Source of the DNA: Paramecium tetraurelia
Lineage: Eukaryota > Ciliophora > Oligohymenophorea > Peniculida > Parameciidae
NCBI RefSeq assembly: GCF_000165425.1
Contig: NW_001799400.1
Span: 62,001-126,000, forward strand
DNA length: 64,000 nt
Reading direction: 5' to 3'
A program made the translations under genes and the position numbers. Positions 35,862 to 47,406 of the stretch are shown piece after piece. Every line of letters starts with the position of its first letter. Within the stretch, counting starts at the first letter, position 1. The notes below the pieces were generated by a model, which saw only the letters and a list, made by a program, of their open reading frames with translations, searched no databases and was not told the origin of the DNA.

Positions 35862-36507
35862 TCATTCTGATTTCTTTTTGATAAAGACACATTCTATTGC
35901 TAGATCAAATTGATACAGTAATAAATGATTTACCATCATCTCCAGCATTCTCAAACAACTAACAAAACTCATCGAAATCCAATTAGGTTCCATGAAAGTC
36001 ACCTAAGATTGAATCCAATTCTAAATTTAATTCAAATTCTCTTTTTATCGTTTCAATAATTGTAGATTTTAATACAAATCCTGATTTATCAAGTTAACCC
36101 CCCAAGGCACAGAATGCATCAACTACACGTTAATATATAACATTACTGTATTCTTGAGTGATGGTTTCTTCTTCGTTTAGTTACTACTAGTATTGTTTTA
36201 ATTTACAATACAAATCACAAACCTGCTTAAAGTCAAGAAACTTTGCGTTCATTATTTTTAATTCCTCATTAAACCTAGCTATCAACTTTTCATTGTCTAA
36301 CAGTTTAAGATCTTAATTATTAAAAATGTAACTACCTCTTAGAACGTCATCCACTTCATGTTTGCCTACATATCCAGTCCCTTTGGTATCAAATTTTTTC
36401 ACTTCCACGATAATCTCGTTTACTTCGTCCTAACCCAAATTAAACATGCTCTTGGCTTGTTGAATCATGTCTTGGTAATCCGCATTTATCGTTTGCTTTC
36501 TTTTCAT
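35862..36507 (-). CDS. EF-hand-like protein
   Basis: About 203 aa if a 34-nt intron (35900-35933) near the 3' end is spliced; if it is retained the protein stops at 35905 after about 200 aa. The first EF-hand-like helix-loop-helix is VKKFDTKGTGYVGKHEVDDV, with Asp, Thr, Gly and Glu at loop positions. A second, weaker one is FHGTQLDFDEFCQLFENAG. The helix spacing is that of calmodulin-like or EFCAB proteins, and Ca2+ binding by the first loop is plausible. The gene is divergent from CSN7 with only 36 bp between the two start codons. Confidence 0.75.
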
Positions 36508-36543
36508 TTTTATAAATTTTATTAATAATTTAATAAACCTAAA

Positions 36544-37043
36544 ATGTCATTAATAGATTATATAGAGGATGATTAAACATACTAATTTACAAAGTATATA
36601 CATCTTGTCAAGGTATTCACATCCTCCATCCTATTAGACTGAAGAAGACAAAGTACTCTTCGATAGATTCGCCTATGGAATTTGCAATCCTTAGATTAAA
36701 TATAGGAATGACAAACAATAAAAGAAAATGATAATCCTTACCATCCTACAACTGTGTTAAAGGTAATAAACAATAATTAAAATATAGAAGTAAGACTGTG
36801 ACTTTCGATTAAATTCAATAAGCCTGCTATTTAAATTCACGAGCAGACATCGAATCATTATTAATTGATCTTATTCAAAAGGAATTGATTATTGGATCCA
36901 TTGACGATCAAAAAGGGTGTTTAAATATCTAAAGATGCATCAGCAGAGATGTTAGAAAATCTGATATTCCAGATATGAAGAATTAGATCGAAATCATGTA
37001 CGAAAGAGTAAAACATTTGAAGGAATAGTTAAAAAAATAATGA
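36544..37043 (+). CDS. CSN7: COP9 signalosome subunit 7-like (PCI domain)
   Basis: About 149 aa after two 25-nt introns (36613-36637, 36763-36787). The C-terminal two thirds is a PCI winged helix: KMIILTILQLCQRSKTVTFD, SRADIESLLIDLIQKELIIG, SIDDQKGCLNIQRCISRDV and RKSDI. These blocks follow the order of CSN7 (LTIVSLA..., ELEDLIIEA, QGKLDQRN, GRDIR). CSN7 helps hold together the COP9 signalosome, which removes NEDD8 from cullins. The protein is shorter than animal CSN7, lacking much of the N-terminal helical repeat, so another small PCI protein is possible. Confidence 0.8.
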
Positions 37044-37135
37044 ACGGAATTTATTTTAATAATTAAATAAATTGTGAATGTGGCATATTACTTTAGATTT
37101 ATTATTAAATGTACGGTATTATAATCGTAAACAAA

Positions 37136-37352
37136 TCAATTGATGTTAAGCTTAGTTCTTCTCCAGTGTCTACGTTTTGAATTATATCTAGAATGAGACT
37201 AAAATTCAATCATTACCTGATTGTGTTATCTGTTCTATATCTAAACCAATTTGGAAGAGGTCTATTTTGCTTATTTGCTTTGATCAATCTCTTCTTCATT
37301 CTCAATGATTTGTGTGCTCCCTAAGATAAACATAAGTGAAACTCATTACCAT
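37136..37352 (-). CDS. RPL39: ribosomal protein eL39
   Basis: 52 aa, close to the 51 aa of other eukaryotes. Sequence blocks [35 protein letters not shown] and [16 protein letters not shown] match eL39 along its whole length. There are two 29-nt introns, 37321-37349 and 37188-37216. The first begins directly after the ATG, so the initiator codon is alone in its exon; without this splice no eL39 start exists. eL39 lines the nascent-peptide exit tunnel of the large ribosomal subunit. Confidence 0.97.
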
Positions 37353-38018
37353 TTTAAATCTTTTTTTTAATTTATTTAATAATTTGTTTTTTATATACAA
37401 TATTCAACTATTATTATAAGAAATGAGAATTCATATATTTAAGCATCTAAAAATCATAAAGAGCTTTAAAGTTTTAAATATAGCTAATTCATCTTTGCTA
37501 TGATTAAATCAAATTTATAGGGAGTATTAATATCTCATTCAATATTACGATGTTTATGATGATTTTTATTGAAAGATAATTAAATTTATATAAATGATAT
37601 TCTAATGAGCTTTAGTCCATTCATCAGATTAAAATTAAGGTAGCAATTTAATAGGATTCAATTAGCTATTTGGAATACGAGTTAAAGTTTCAAAGGGTGG
37701 TTGAGTATTCGTAAGATATTCCAAAAATCTATAGTTTTTAATTGAAATAGTTGAAAAACGAATTTAAATTATCAATTCTTATATCAATCTTAAAAAAACT
37801 ATCCACTAAATTCACTCAATCTCAAATAAGAATTTTAAATGTTAAATGAGTTAATAAATACGTTTATCAAGGTATGATTAGGTTATTCAAGCATTCTCCA
37901 TAAATGATTTTACTATCTTAATAAGTTGAACAGAAATGAATTATTAATTTTAGTTACATACAATTTATTCTGAGATGTATCAATTTTATGATGATACATT
38001 AATATTTTTATAATAACA
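37353..38018. other. intergenic region with a possible gene remnant
   Basis: About 670 bp. On the + strand, 37612-37853 is TGA-free and reads as convincing protein (ISYLEYELKFQRVVEYSQDI, YSFQLKQLKNEF), but it has no start codon and the same frame is closed by a TGA at 37609-37611 with no intron-like sequence around it. It may be the end of a decayed gene. No RNA gene is seen. Confidence 0.4.
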
Positions 38019-38978
38019 ATGACTTATTATTATTTTCATTTTAATCAAACCTTATCATAAGAATTAATAATGGAAATGTTGGAAAATTCAGATGCAATAG
38101 TCAGCGATGACGATTCTTTGAAGTTGGATTGCAGAATTATAGTGCCAAAGTTTAAGAAGGAAGAATATGATACATTTTAAACCGAAACCTATACATCAGT
38201 TGTGGCAAGAGTGAAATAGATTAGATCTAATTCATAAGAATTCAGATTCCTCTAGTCCAATCAAGTTAGTCCTTTATGTTCCCTAAATTTCACCTATAAA
38301 AAACTAATTTAATGCACTTAGCTAAATTTAGATGATGAATCAAATATATCAAAAGAAGTGTCACACTTTCTTCCAGTCTAAAGATAGAGAAATGTTCGTA
38401 AATCAATTAGAAAGGACAACATTCTCTAAAGTCCTTCAGGTTCAGTAGAACATATAGGCAATTCCCAGACCCCAATAAATCAAGAATATAATTCAATTAG
38501 AATGCGAACTCAAATTATTCAACCATTATAAAAACAATCTTTAATAAGATAAGGTAAAAGATAATTAACTTAAACATATAAAAGCTGTGCTTTAGAAGTA
38601 TCACCCATTAAAATTACTAGGTTTTCATAAAGATAAATTTACGTAACTTAATTGGTGAACACCAACTAAGAACCTTTATAAGAAAAGTTGAGTCTTGTAT
38701 AATTGGAGAACAAGGAGAAACTTTGCAAATTGCCTTTAAGACTATTCAGAAGTAAAACAAACACAGTTAAATTTACTAAACAAAATACTTAACCGAAAAG
38801 CATCCTCAAGAGTAAATTATGCCTTAGTGAAGATGGAAGACGAAGAAAAAGTTTTTTGTAAGAATCGCAAAATGTAATTAAAAAAGTAAGCTTTCATTAA
38901 ATCAAAATACCTTATTCTGTTTCACTAAGAAACAAGAAAGAAGCTCTGTATCAACAATAATACATTAGAATATAATGA
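38019..38978 (+). CDS. basic low-complexity hypothetical protein
   Basis: A single exon of about 319 aa; a second ATG at 38070 would remove 17 residues and might be the true start. The acidic opening (SDAIVSDDDSLKLD) is followed by a long Lys/Arg/Gln/Ser-rich chain with many possible phosphorylation sites (NVRKSIRKDNILQSPSGS, RRRKSFLQESQNVIKK). There is no membrane segment, cysteine cluster or named domain. A nuclear or cytoskeletal basic protein is a guess from composition alone. Confidence 0.65.
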
Positions 38979-39054
38979 TATTTTATATAACTCTTTATAC
39001 AATTTTTATGTTTATTTATTTATTTTATTTGAATGTAATCGTTATTTTTAAATT

Positions 39055-39855
39055 ATGAATTTGAGACTGAAAAACTCTAACTATATGGTTGGTAACAATG
39101 ACCTCACTAGATTGAGAAGAGCCCGACTTATTTAACCGAGTCAACCTGAATCTAAGTCTTTAGCCACTGTTAAAATGAATTTATCTCCAGAACTGAAACC
39201 AAAAAAATAGAAAACCATTCATCACGATAGTGTCTAGGACGAAAACATTCTCAATTAGAAATAAATGGAAAAAAGCAAAATTTATTAAGCCAAATTATAA
39301 GAATTATTAAGTCTGAGGAAAAGTATAGAATTATTAATAATTTGAGGCAGTCTAACTCCATTATTAAAATAATAAATTAATAGGCAACAAACGATTATTA
39401 AGCATTAGCCTGATTTTCTGAAAGACCAAGATTTATATGGCAGAATCAGAAGACAAAGCATAGAAAATCTATAAACCTAAGAAAAATCAAAGAATTTTGT
39501 CTTAAAGTCCTCTTAGGAATGCACTCAAAAAAAAAGAATTTAGAATAGCCAGAAATCAGCCAATTATATCAATGGAGCACCCATTCTCAATAGAAGTGTT
39601 TCGCAATTTACCTGTCTAACTCCAAAGAAAAAGGAAAACAATTCTTTTAGTCTTTAATAAAAGGAATGCATTAAGAGGTAAAAATTTGAAAGTCTGATCA
39701 ACCTGTTCATCAACATAAATATAGAAAATATAGTTATAGCCTTCAATTCAATCAAAAGCAAGGCACCAATGTTACCATTCATCAAAGAACTAGAAAGGAG
39801 AAAAGAAGACTTCTAGTAAAAAAGGTTTTTTATTTAATTAGTTAAAGCGTAATGA
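39055..39855 (+). CDS. basic hypothetical protein
   Basis: About 258 aa, assuming a 24-nt intron at 39323-39346 that skips the only in-frame TGA; its 3' end is TTTGAG, which is unusual here. The protein is Lys/Arg/Ser/Gln-rich (RLRRARLIQPSQPESKS, RRQSIENLQTQEKSK) and ends in a more hydrophobic helical part (LINLFININ, IENIVIAFNSIKSKA, PFIKELERRKEDFQ). No domain is recognised. Its composition resembles the upstream neighbour, but I see no clear sequence repeat between them. Convergent with the TRF4-like gene (47 bp). Confidence 0.6.
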
Positions 39856-39902
39856 TGATAATTTATTTGTCAATTATAAACAGATAGATATTAATAATAA
39901 AA

Positions 39903-42900
39903 TCATTAAATGTGGCTTTCAAGTAGATTAGAACATTGCCAAGAGACAAGGTCAACTAATTTTGATATTTAGTGACTATTGTAATTCTCTAATAGTTCTT
40001 TCTGATTGATCCTTTTCTGCAAACAAGATTCTATCTAATCAATATTCTGCATTATTTCAACATACAATTGCTGAAATAATTACAATATAGTTTGTATCTT
40101 AGTAACATTGATTTGAATCTTTTGTAAATTGATTGGTGAAATAATAGTAAGTGGTTGATTTGACTATTCATCTTCAATGTTGTAAAAATTATTTTATTCT
40201 TTTTCATCCAAATAGATAGCCCATTTGTTTGGATCAAAATTACATCCATATTTATGTAAGAAATTTATCAGTTTTTAACCTATACTGTGATCTTATCCAA
40301 TGGCTGCCAGCATTATTGTTAAACAAAATGAACTAATACCACCCGTATATGAATCATTCAGATCCTTTATCTTAAGCAGTTTCTTTAGATATATTGCAAC
40401 CTCTGAAAATCCTTGGATTTTTCCACATATATCAATTGTGAATTGTGTTGATTGAAATCCAATATTGAATGCTTAGATATATGGATTATATATTGCATAC
40501 GAAGGAGCCAATTCAAATGTTATATCAATGAAGATATGTTAACCTAAAATCAAACTCATATTTACTTGGATCTCCATATTTTAAATTGAGATCGAGGTTC
40601 CTGCATTACATGATAATGTATTTTGGTTCTCCTTTAAATGAAAGAAAGTCTATGGAAGGATCTACTAAGACTTTAATGAGTGGCACTGAAGCTTGAAATA
40701 TATGTCTAAATAATAGCAATTTATATTGTACTTGCATTACACAGCCCATTTTAATTCAGTGAAAATCTCAATCAATCTTCTCATAGGTTCAAACAACTGT
40801 TATTTTGTGAATACTTGTAGACCATAAACAACCATATCAACATCACTATCTTTTAGAGCTAAGCCAGTAGTAGAGGATCCAAAGATTTAAGTGTCACAAT
40901 TCTTAAAATATGATTTAATAACATGTTAGACCCTTTGTATTGAAATGTCTCTCGCTGCTTTATACCTATTAAATTAATCAATTTCTTTCTGATATATTTA
41001 TTTGACATCATTCGTAATCTTTTATTCCAATATTGTTTTATAGATCTTTTATAATTGGGCTTGATCTAAATCATATGTATACAGTTTCTATTCTTTCTGT
41101 TGAGCTTTCGACTTAACTAAACCTGATCTTTGTATTTTATTCATTCCACTCTCCTTTTTTTAAAGTGTAATTCTGTTTTGCTATTGAGATGGCATCCTTT
41201 CTAATTTAAGCTCATCATATTGGTGACGATTATTCTTTTGAACTGATTATGAGGTAGATTTCTTTAGCAATGGAATGTACTACTACTCATCTGGTAATGA
41301 TTAATTGTCTTAAAATTCTTTGTCTTTCTTATTTGATTGTTTCTTGTGCCTGGATGATTTTGACTTACTTTATTTTTTCTATTGCTTTTTATTCTATACT
41401 TCGATGTAATCACTTTCATCATCAGGTACAGAGTTAATGATAATAGGAATTTCTTGAGTAACTTTTTCGATGATATCATTCTTTTACTATTATTCAAATA
41501 TAAGTTCTTCATTATTATTTTGTTAAGAATCATTCTCATTTTGATTCTCGATATCCTCATTATCATCCTTGATCGAAGATTTAGATGATTTCTCTAATTT
41601 TTCATCTTCTTATACACTAAGCTATTGAGATTGGTTCATTTATTTAAGCTTCTTCCTCTCTAAATTGCTAGAAATATCAATTGATAAATTTACTCTTTTT
41701 TTCTTTGTTTTTCAAGCTGCTTTTTTCTCTATTTTTTAGACTTAGGTTTGTCATTCCATTCATCATCTTTTATAATATTCTAAGATTCTTATTATACTGC
41801 AGGTTCTGGTTGCACAACTTCAATTACTTACTATTTTTTAGTATTTTTGACTTTTTTGAGTTTCTTTTTATATTATTTAAAATTCTCAAGTTCAATCAAA
41901 ACAGTTTCAATCAATTTTTTCATAAAACCTGTCGAATGTTCATATATTTACTACTCTTTTTCTTCTAAATGGGTACTAAATAGTCTTTATTCAGTTTCTG
42001 GTAATATTTTTGATTTTCCAGAATTTGAAAAATAGGAAACGACTGATTTTAATGATTAATCTTCAACTGGAACAGGAACTGGATTTTGGAATAGTTTCAA
42101 ATCAGAAAGCTTTTATTTTGGTTTTTTTTTCTCTTTTAGATTCTCCTCAACTGGTTTTTTTAATGGAAATTAATTTCTTAATTATTTACAAATTAGATAT
42201 TTGCAAAACAATAAGGATTCCGTAACTATAACATTGAATTTCATATTTACTTGTGTACTTAAGAGGAGATTAAAAGATTAGATCCTTCTCTTAAAGGAAA
42301 TGTTGGATTTCATTATCAACATTCTTCAAACTTAAACTTTCACATTTAATATGCTAAAGCCAACTTTATAAAAGCACTTTTTCATCTATAAACTACATTT
42401 CCCCTTGAGAGAGTTCCAAAACCTTGTAAAATTCTTGAGTTTCAGCCTCATAATTGATATTATTGAAATTTAACTCAATTTAATGAAAGTTAAATAATTA
42501 ATCCTATTTAGTATAAGTGCATTTCTGTTCAAATTATTAGAATCTTAAGTTGTATTTACAAAATGTTACTTAATTAAGATGGCCTTTTCAATTTCGTTTA
42601 CGATGTGTTCTGATAGGGTCCAGAACATTTTTTGATTTTATTATGAATCAAAATTAATTTCTGAGTATTCCTCGTCCTCATTGGTCTCGATTCTCCAATT
42701 TTTTGTGAATATTTATGATTTGGATAGTATTTCAAACGATTAAATAATCTCCTCAATATTGCCTTTAATTGTAATAGTGTCTAAAAGCCATTCATAATCT
42801 GAGATGTAGGTGTGATCAAGAATATACTATAGTTTAAGTGCAAATAATACTTATTAGGCAGATCTCCATTGCGCATTCATATCTATTCTATTGCACTCTC

Positions 42901-43242
42901 TCACATAATAGTATTGATGTAATTTGATTTTTACATTAACCTCATATGGGGATTAAGCTAATTCGAAATATTCATGAAGCAAATTTTAATCCTGTTTAAA
43001 CATCTTTAGAAAGGAATGAACTCTGTAATAAGAGGTGAAGGATAATACTTGCTCCAATTGTGGCGTTGGCAAATTTCTCAACCTTGATTAATGTGTCTCA
43101 CTTACCATTAATATATTTGGTTTTTCTTTTCGGAAACATCCTTCTCAGGAGCATTCAGAGATTGACAGTAGTAAGTAACCTTGTTAATTTGGCGAGATGA
43201 GTATCTTTGGAATTGGGTCTGGGGATAGGCAATCTCGTTCAT
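39903..43242 (-). CDS. TRF4: TRF4-type non-canonical poly(A) polymerase with long N-terminal extension
   Basis: About 1,063 aa after six introns (43083-43105, 42544-42569, 42226-42250, 41668-41693, 40706-40731, 40544-40565). The C-terminal 400 residues are a nucleotidyltransferase: IFGSSTTGLALKDSDVDMVV supplies the GS motif and two catalytic Asp, FIDITFE the third Asp, and LKIKDLNDSYTGGISSF the central-domain nucleotide-binding motif. This is the TRF4/PAPD5 pattern; such enzymes add short poly(A) tails to nuclear RNAs in TRAMP, or uridylate in related Cid1 enzymes. About 390 residues upstream are helical and of unknown family, and another 250 are Lys/Glu/Gln-rich and probably disordered. It could thus bridge other factors. 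The gene starts 67 bp from the stop of eL15. Confidence 0.88.
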
Positions 43243-43309
43243 AAATAAATTATTTTATGTGGTGTTGTTATTGTTAATTTGTACTTGAGTATATGCATAA
43301 AAAAAAACA

Positions 43310-43975
43310 TCATCTAAATCTTCTGAGGGAAATTCTATTTCTTCTGGCGTAATTGGCCCTTCTTGAAGGTCTAGTTTGATTGTTGCGATGACCCTTGACT
43401 CTGAGTCCTCTGCTCTTTCTGCCAGCCGATGTTAAACCTTTCATATTCATTTTCATTCAAACCTCTCAATTCTCTATGCTTGTGAACTGGTTTGGTGATC
43501 CAGTTGATTCTTGAGTCTCCTCTGATTGCTGGGTGGAATGGATCAACGGTGATGACTTCATAATATTTGTATGTTCCATCTTAGGCAACCCAATAAGAGT
43601 TCAAAACTCTAAGTGCTCCGATCTTTCTGCCTACTCTTTCCTCAGCAACTGATCTAAGGTTTCTGGTGGGCTTTAATTAATTGACTCCTTGACTCTTGGG
43701 CTTGCCCTTGACGAGTCCCTTTCTGATCAACAATTTTCTGCCTCCTCTTCTAACTCTCACTCTGTAAATCACATAGCCTAACATCATCATTGTTTTCTAT
43801 TACCTTGCTTGGCCTTGTACCCTAATCTTCTGGCTTTATCTGGTCTGCTTGGTCTGGTTGCTCTGTGAATCACTGGTAATTGTCTGTATTCCCATGTTCT
43901 GATTCTCATAATGAAGCTCAACACATCTGATTGCTTCTTTTTCCAGAGCTCTTGTAAATACTTATATGCGCCCAT
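43310..43975 (-). CDS. RPL15: ribosomal protein eL15
   Basis: 204 aa, the usual length. Blocks [61 protein letters not shown]-type and [11 protein letters not shown] match eL15 throughout. Introns are 43778-43803 (26 nt) and 43438-43462 (25 nt). The second has an unusual 5' end, GTTTG, and is flanked by a short GGTTT direct repeat, but removing it gives exactly the conserved [10 protein letters not shown]. eL15 is an early-binding core protein of the large subunit. Confidence 0.97.
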
Positions 43976-44360
43976 TCTCTTAGAGATAAAAGATTTTTAT
44001 TTATGAAAAATTTTCAAATCAATATAAAGTAACCACAATATATAAATTTAATCGTTATTTTGTTAGAGTACTTATTCTTTGATTTTCACATTGCCATTTA
44101 TCACATAGTTCGATAAATATGTTAATAAACTATTCTATGGGATACTCACAGGATTCTTAGTTGAAGTACTTATAATATATTTGATAATTATTTGATCTTC
44201 CTCAATTATTTCAAATCAATAATTCGCAGTGACCTTGTGTATCATAGAAATTAATAATAACATATTGAGTCTGGGAATACTTTAGAATTAATAGGATTAT
44301 ATATACAATATACAAATTATTATTGATATTAATACAAAAAAATTTTTAGCAATTAATTTT
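43976..44360. other. intergenic region upstream of eL15
   Basis: About 385 bp, AT-rich, between the start of eL15 and the stop of the next minus-strand gene. No gene or RNA is seen. It should hold the eL15 promoter and 5' leader. Confidence 0.5.
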
Positions 44361-45241
44361 TCAATCATTTTCCAAATCAGAATGATCCCATTTTGCAACA
44401 GGTATTGATGATTTCTTTTATAAGCTAAATTGTTCTAAAATTGGTTTTTGCATAATCATGAACTTTTAACCCCTATCTCCTACACTACAATTTTTGTAGC
44501 CTATCTTTTTACTTGTTCTAGAATAGAATGGTGATTAAGTCAACCTCTCTACTATTTTACATTTCTCAATGTTTAAACCCAAAGACAAAGGCATAGCCTG
44601 AAAAGTTGTATTCATTTTTCTATTATTGTAATAAGATGACCCTATTCGTGATTAGGTAGGTCTATAAGTCTAAATTTCTTAATTTTTCTTTTATTTATTG
44701 TTGCATGAAATGGAGACATCAGTTTTCAATTTTTAAGGTAAGACAACTTCTTCTGTTTTTTCGGTTTTAATTGTTTATGTTTTTTAATTATCTTTGATGA
44801 GATACATTTTTTCGAGCATCATCTTTTTCAATTCGATTCTTTTCTATATTTCATCATAGTTGAAATCGTTTAAAGGAAGAGTCTTACATTTAGCTTCCTT
44901 TTATTTAATGAAATTATTTTTCCTAGTGTTCGTTGATTTTGATGTATTGTATTAGTAATTTTATAATTATAGTTATAAGCTTGGTGGGGATCGAGTTGGA
45001 ATATAGGTTTGATAATAATAATCTTTTAAGTTGACTTGATATAATGATCTTCTGGATATCTTTTTTGTCCTTTTGGTATTTTGAGATGCAAGTAATTATG
45101 AGAGATTACAAAATTTTTAGGGGCTATTTTCATCAATGTAACTTATTGTGAGAGGTCTTTCATGTATTATTAGATTGTCTGGTCTATTTATCGAAAAAAT
45201 ATATTCTACCCAAAACAATCAATAGTTTAGTTCATGTTCAT
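44361..45241 (-). CDS. basic hypothetical protein
   Basis: About 284 aa with one 26-nt intron (45184-45209) near the start that links the ATG-bearing exon to the long coding frame. The protein is Lys/Ser/Gln/Asn-rich: IPTRSPPSLQLQLQNYQY, LPLNDFNYDEIQKRIELKK (a likely helix) and SQSRIGSSYYNNRKMN. Ser-Pro sites hint at phosphorylation. No named domain, membrane segment or cysteine motif. Whole-codon spliced length supports the model; function unknown. Confidence 0.65.
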
Positions 45242-45358
45242 TATTAATATAATTAGTTTGAAAATATTTAGTTTTAATATCTAATTGAATTGATTTTAAG
45301 AATGGTGTAATAATAAAAGTGAAATACTATAGTTCTTTTTATGGACATATACTATTAA

Positions 45359-46936
45359 TCATTTTTATTGTGGTTAGGGAACTTGATTATTTTTATCTGA
45401 TCCTTTTTAATCTAAGTTAAACCCCTCAAGGTCTTATTTGATGGCTTACTCATTGATATCATCTGTGAAAGACAATTTTCTGAATTTATATTTATCTGAA
45501 TTTGATCTGTGTTGAAAACCAAGTTCGTTCTTGAATCTTTTCGCAAAAAGACGAGCTGTAATTTTCTAAATTCAAACACAAAAATACCTCGTTTGATTCT
45601 TCCATACCTTATTAATCTACATATGGAGGAAATTTAATTTATTAATTCTCTTTACAATTTTTTATTTTAATGACTTAGCAACTTCCTACATATTCATTAA
45701 CGACAATATATTATCCTTCATATGTGAAACATACTTTCTTAATAGATATTTCATAATAATTAGGATCTTTTATCTACTTGAATAATTCGAAGTCATTCTT
45801 GTCAAGTTTGATTATATTAGCTTTAACCATAGTATCATTCTCGAACAACTTTTCTTTAATATATAATTGTTATCTTCCTTCATGTTTTCTTTGCAACAAC
45901 ACAAGAGAACAGTTTTTATATTTTGGAATTAAGTAAGTCTTTTTAATTTCAATAATTTAATGTTCCTATAATTTATCATTGATTTTACATCTTGAATATT
46001 TTCGAATTTCATGTCTTTCTCTAAATAAAATTATCTTGTTTTCCCGATTTCCTTCTGTGGAATAGGATGACCCAAAATTCTCAAAACCTCTCTAAGTAAC
46101 CAATCTAATTTGTCATTAAAAGATTTAACGCTGTGGTTGTCAATCTTAATTAAGTTTGGATGTCCAGACCAAGCGCTTTGAGTTTTATGATCCATTTCCA
46201 AAGCTTATTGTTAAGTTTCATGACGTGCTTTGTTATTCAAGGTACTATAGCAATCGGTGCTGTCAGCGGCTGTTACCATATGCACAACAGCATCATATCT
46301 CTCATCTCTCAGTTTGACTTCTTCTAAGTTATATTTTCCGATCATTTCGTACCACTCGTTTTGATCCATATAGGCCTTGCCATCCATTAATCCTCTATCG
46401 CATAACATTACCGGAGTCTTATTCGGGGGACAGAGCATGGCAAGCACGTTGAAACAATGCTCTAACTTCATTTATAAATTTAGTAAATTCATTTGAAAAG
46501 TCATTTTACCTTCAGCTGAATAATTGTCTAGATCTAACATTCCTCCTCCCATAAACAATGTTGTAGCTGCTTCTGGGACTATATAGACTGAAAATCCTCT
46601 CTCTTTGAGTTTTTCCGCAAGATAATTTAGCCCTGTCGTTTTACCTGCACATGGACCTCCAGTTATACAAATTTTCCTAACTCTAAGACGATTGTCTTTC
46701 ATCAATATATTCATTAATCTATATTCTATGCTATCTCCTTATTCTGCATCGTTTTTCAAGTGTTTCTGCTTTTATTCCTTTTTCTATTCTTCAATCTCCG
46801 TAAAACAATGTAATTGTTTTTTGTATAAGCTCTCCATCTTTCGAAATTTCAAATGGTCAATTCTCCACTTTGATACAACAATTAAAAATGGAATCGCTCC
46901 AAAAAATAAACCATAAATTAGAGAATCCTTATTCAT
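45359..46936 (-). CDS. P-loop NTPase (AAA_28 type) with CYTH-like C-terminal region
   Basis: About 510 aa after two introns (45966-45988, 23 nt; 45566-45587, 22 nt). A membrane helix opens it (LIYGLFFGAIPFLIVVS) followed by a Lys/Glu/Gln coiled segment. The NTPase domain has Walker A TGGPCAGKTT, then VPEAATTLF, and an acidic Walker-B-like PVMLCDRGLMDGKAYM. Further on, YLIPKYKNCSLVLLQRKHEG, KEKLFENDTMVKANIIKLD and ISIKKVCFTYEGQYIVVNEY have the alternating charged strands of a CYTH/triphosphate-tunnel fold. This layout is that of the eukaryotic TRPL-translocation-defect (AAA_28) family, whose biochemical role is poorly known. The N-terminal anchor is an addition worth noting. Confidence 0.82.
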
Positions 46937-47406
46937 AAATTAATTTTTAAATTTTTATCAAAATTCCACCATAAAGTTCAAAAAAAGACAAAGAAAAAAA
47001 CAGATGATATAAGAGAAAAAGTATTACACATTAAAATTGAAATCAATTTATTAAGTACTTAAGCTCATAAAAATTTGTTGTCAAATTATAATCTTGGCAA
47101 ATATTTAATTCTATCAATTTTCAACGTTCTCATTCATTATAAAAACACTTAAAAAATTGGATTCATAAATATTTAATATGGGAGGGAGTGCCATTCTAAT
47201 TTCCTATGGAATTGATTGAGTCAATATGAATATAGAGAACATTATATTATATTATGTTTATCATTTATTTACATGAAAAACAACCAGAGATATCTATTGG
47301 TTGCATGTCATATTGAAAAATATATTTTTTTCTTTGATGCTTTCACACAATCAATAATAATAAAATTAACAAAGTATAAAATTTTCGCAATAGAAAATTT
47401 GAATTT
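46937..47406. other. AT-rich intergenic region
   Basis: About 470 bp between the NTPase gene start and the RING gene stop. It contains only short open stretches and homopolymer A and T runs; no RNA gene or repeat is visible. Confidence 0.5.

Noticed and set aside
41637-41693. Two overlapping minus-strand genes sharing ATGA
   Set aside because: A standard 26-nt intron (41668-41693) joins them into one TRF4-like gene, which explains the apparent overlap.
41681-42225. Phe/Leu-rich + strand ORFs resembling membrane proteins
   Set aside because: They are shadows of the Lys/Glu-rich linker of the TRF4-like gene on the minus strand.
42140-42250. Frameshift or in-frame TGA (42147-42149) inside the TRF4-like gene
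   Set aside because: Removing the 25-nt intron 42226-42250 puts the sequence in a frame with no TGA.
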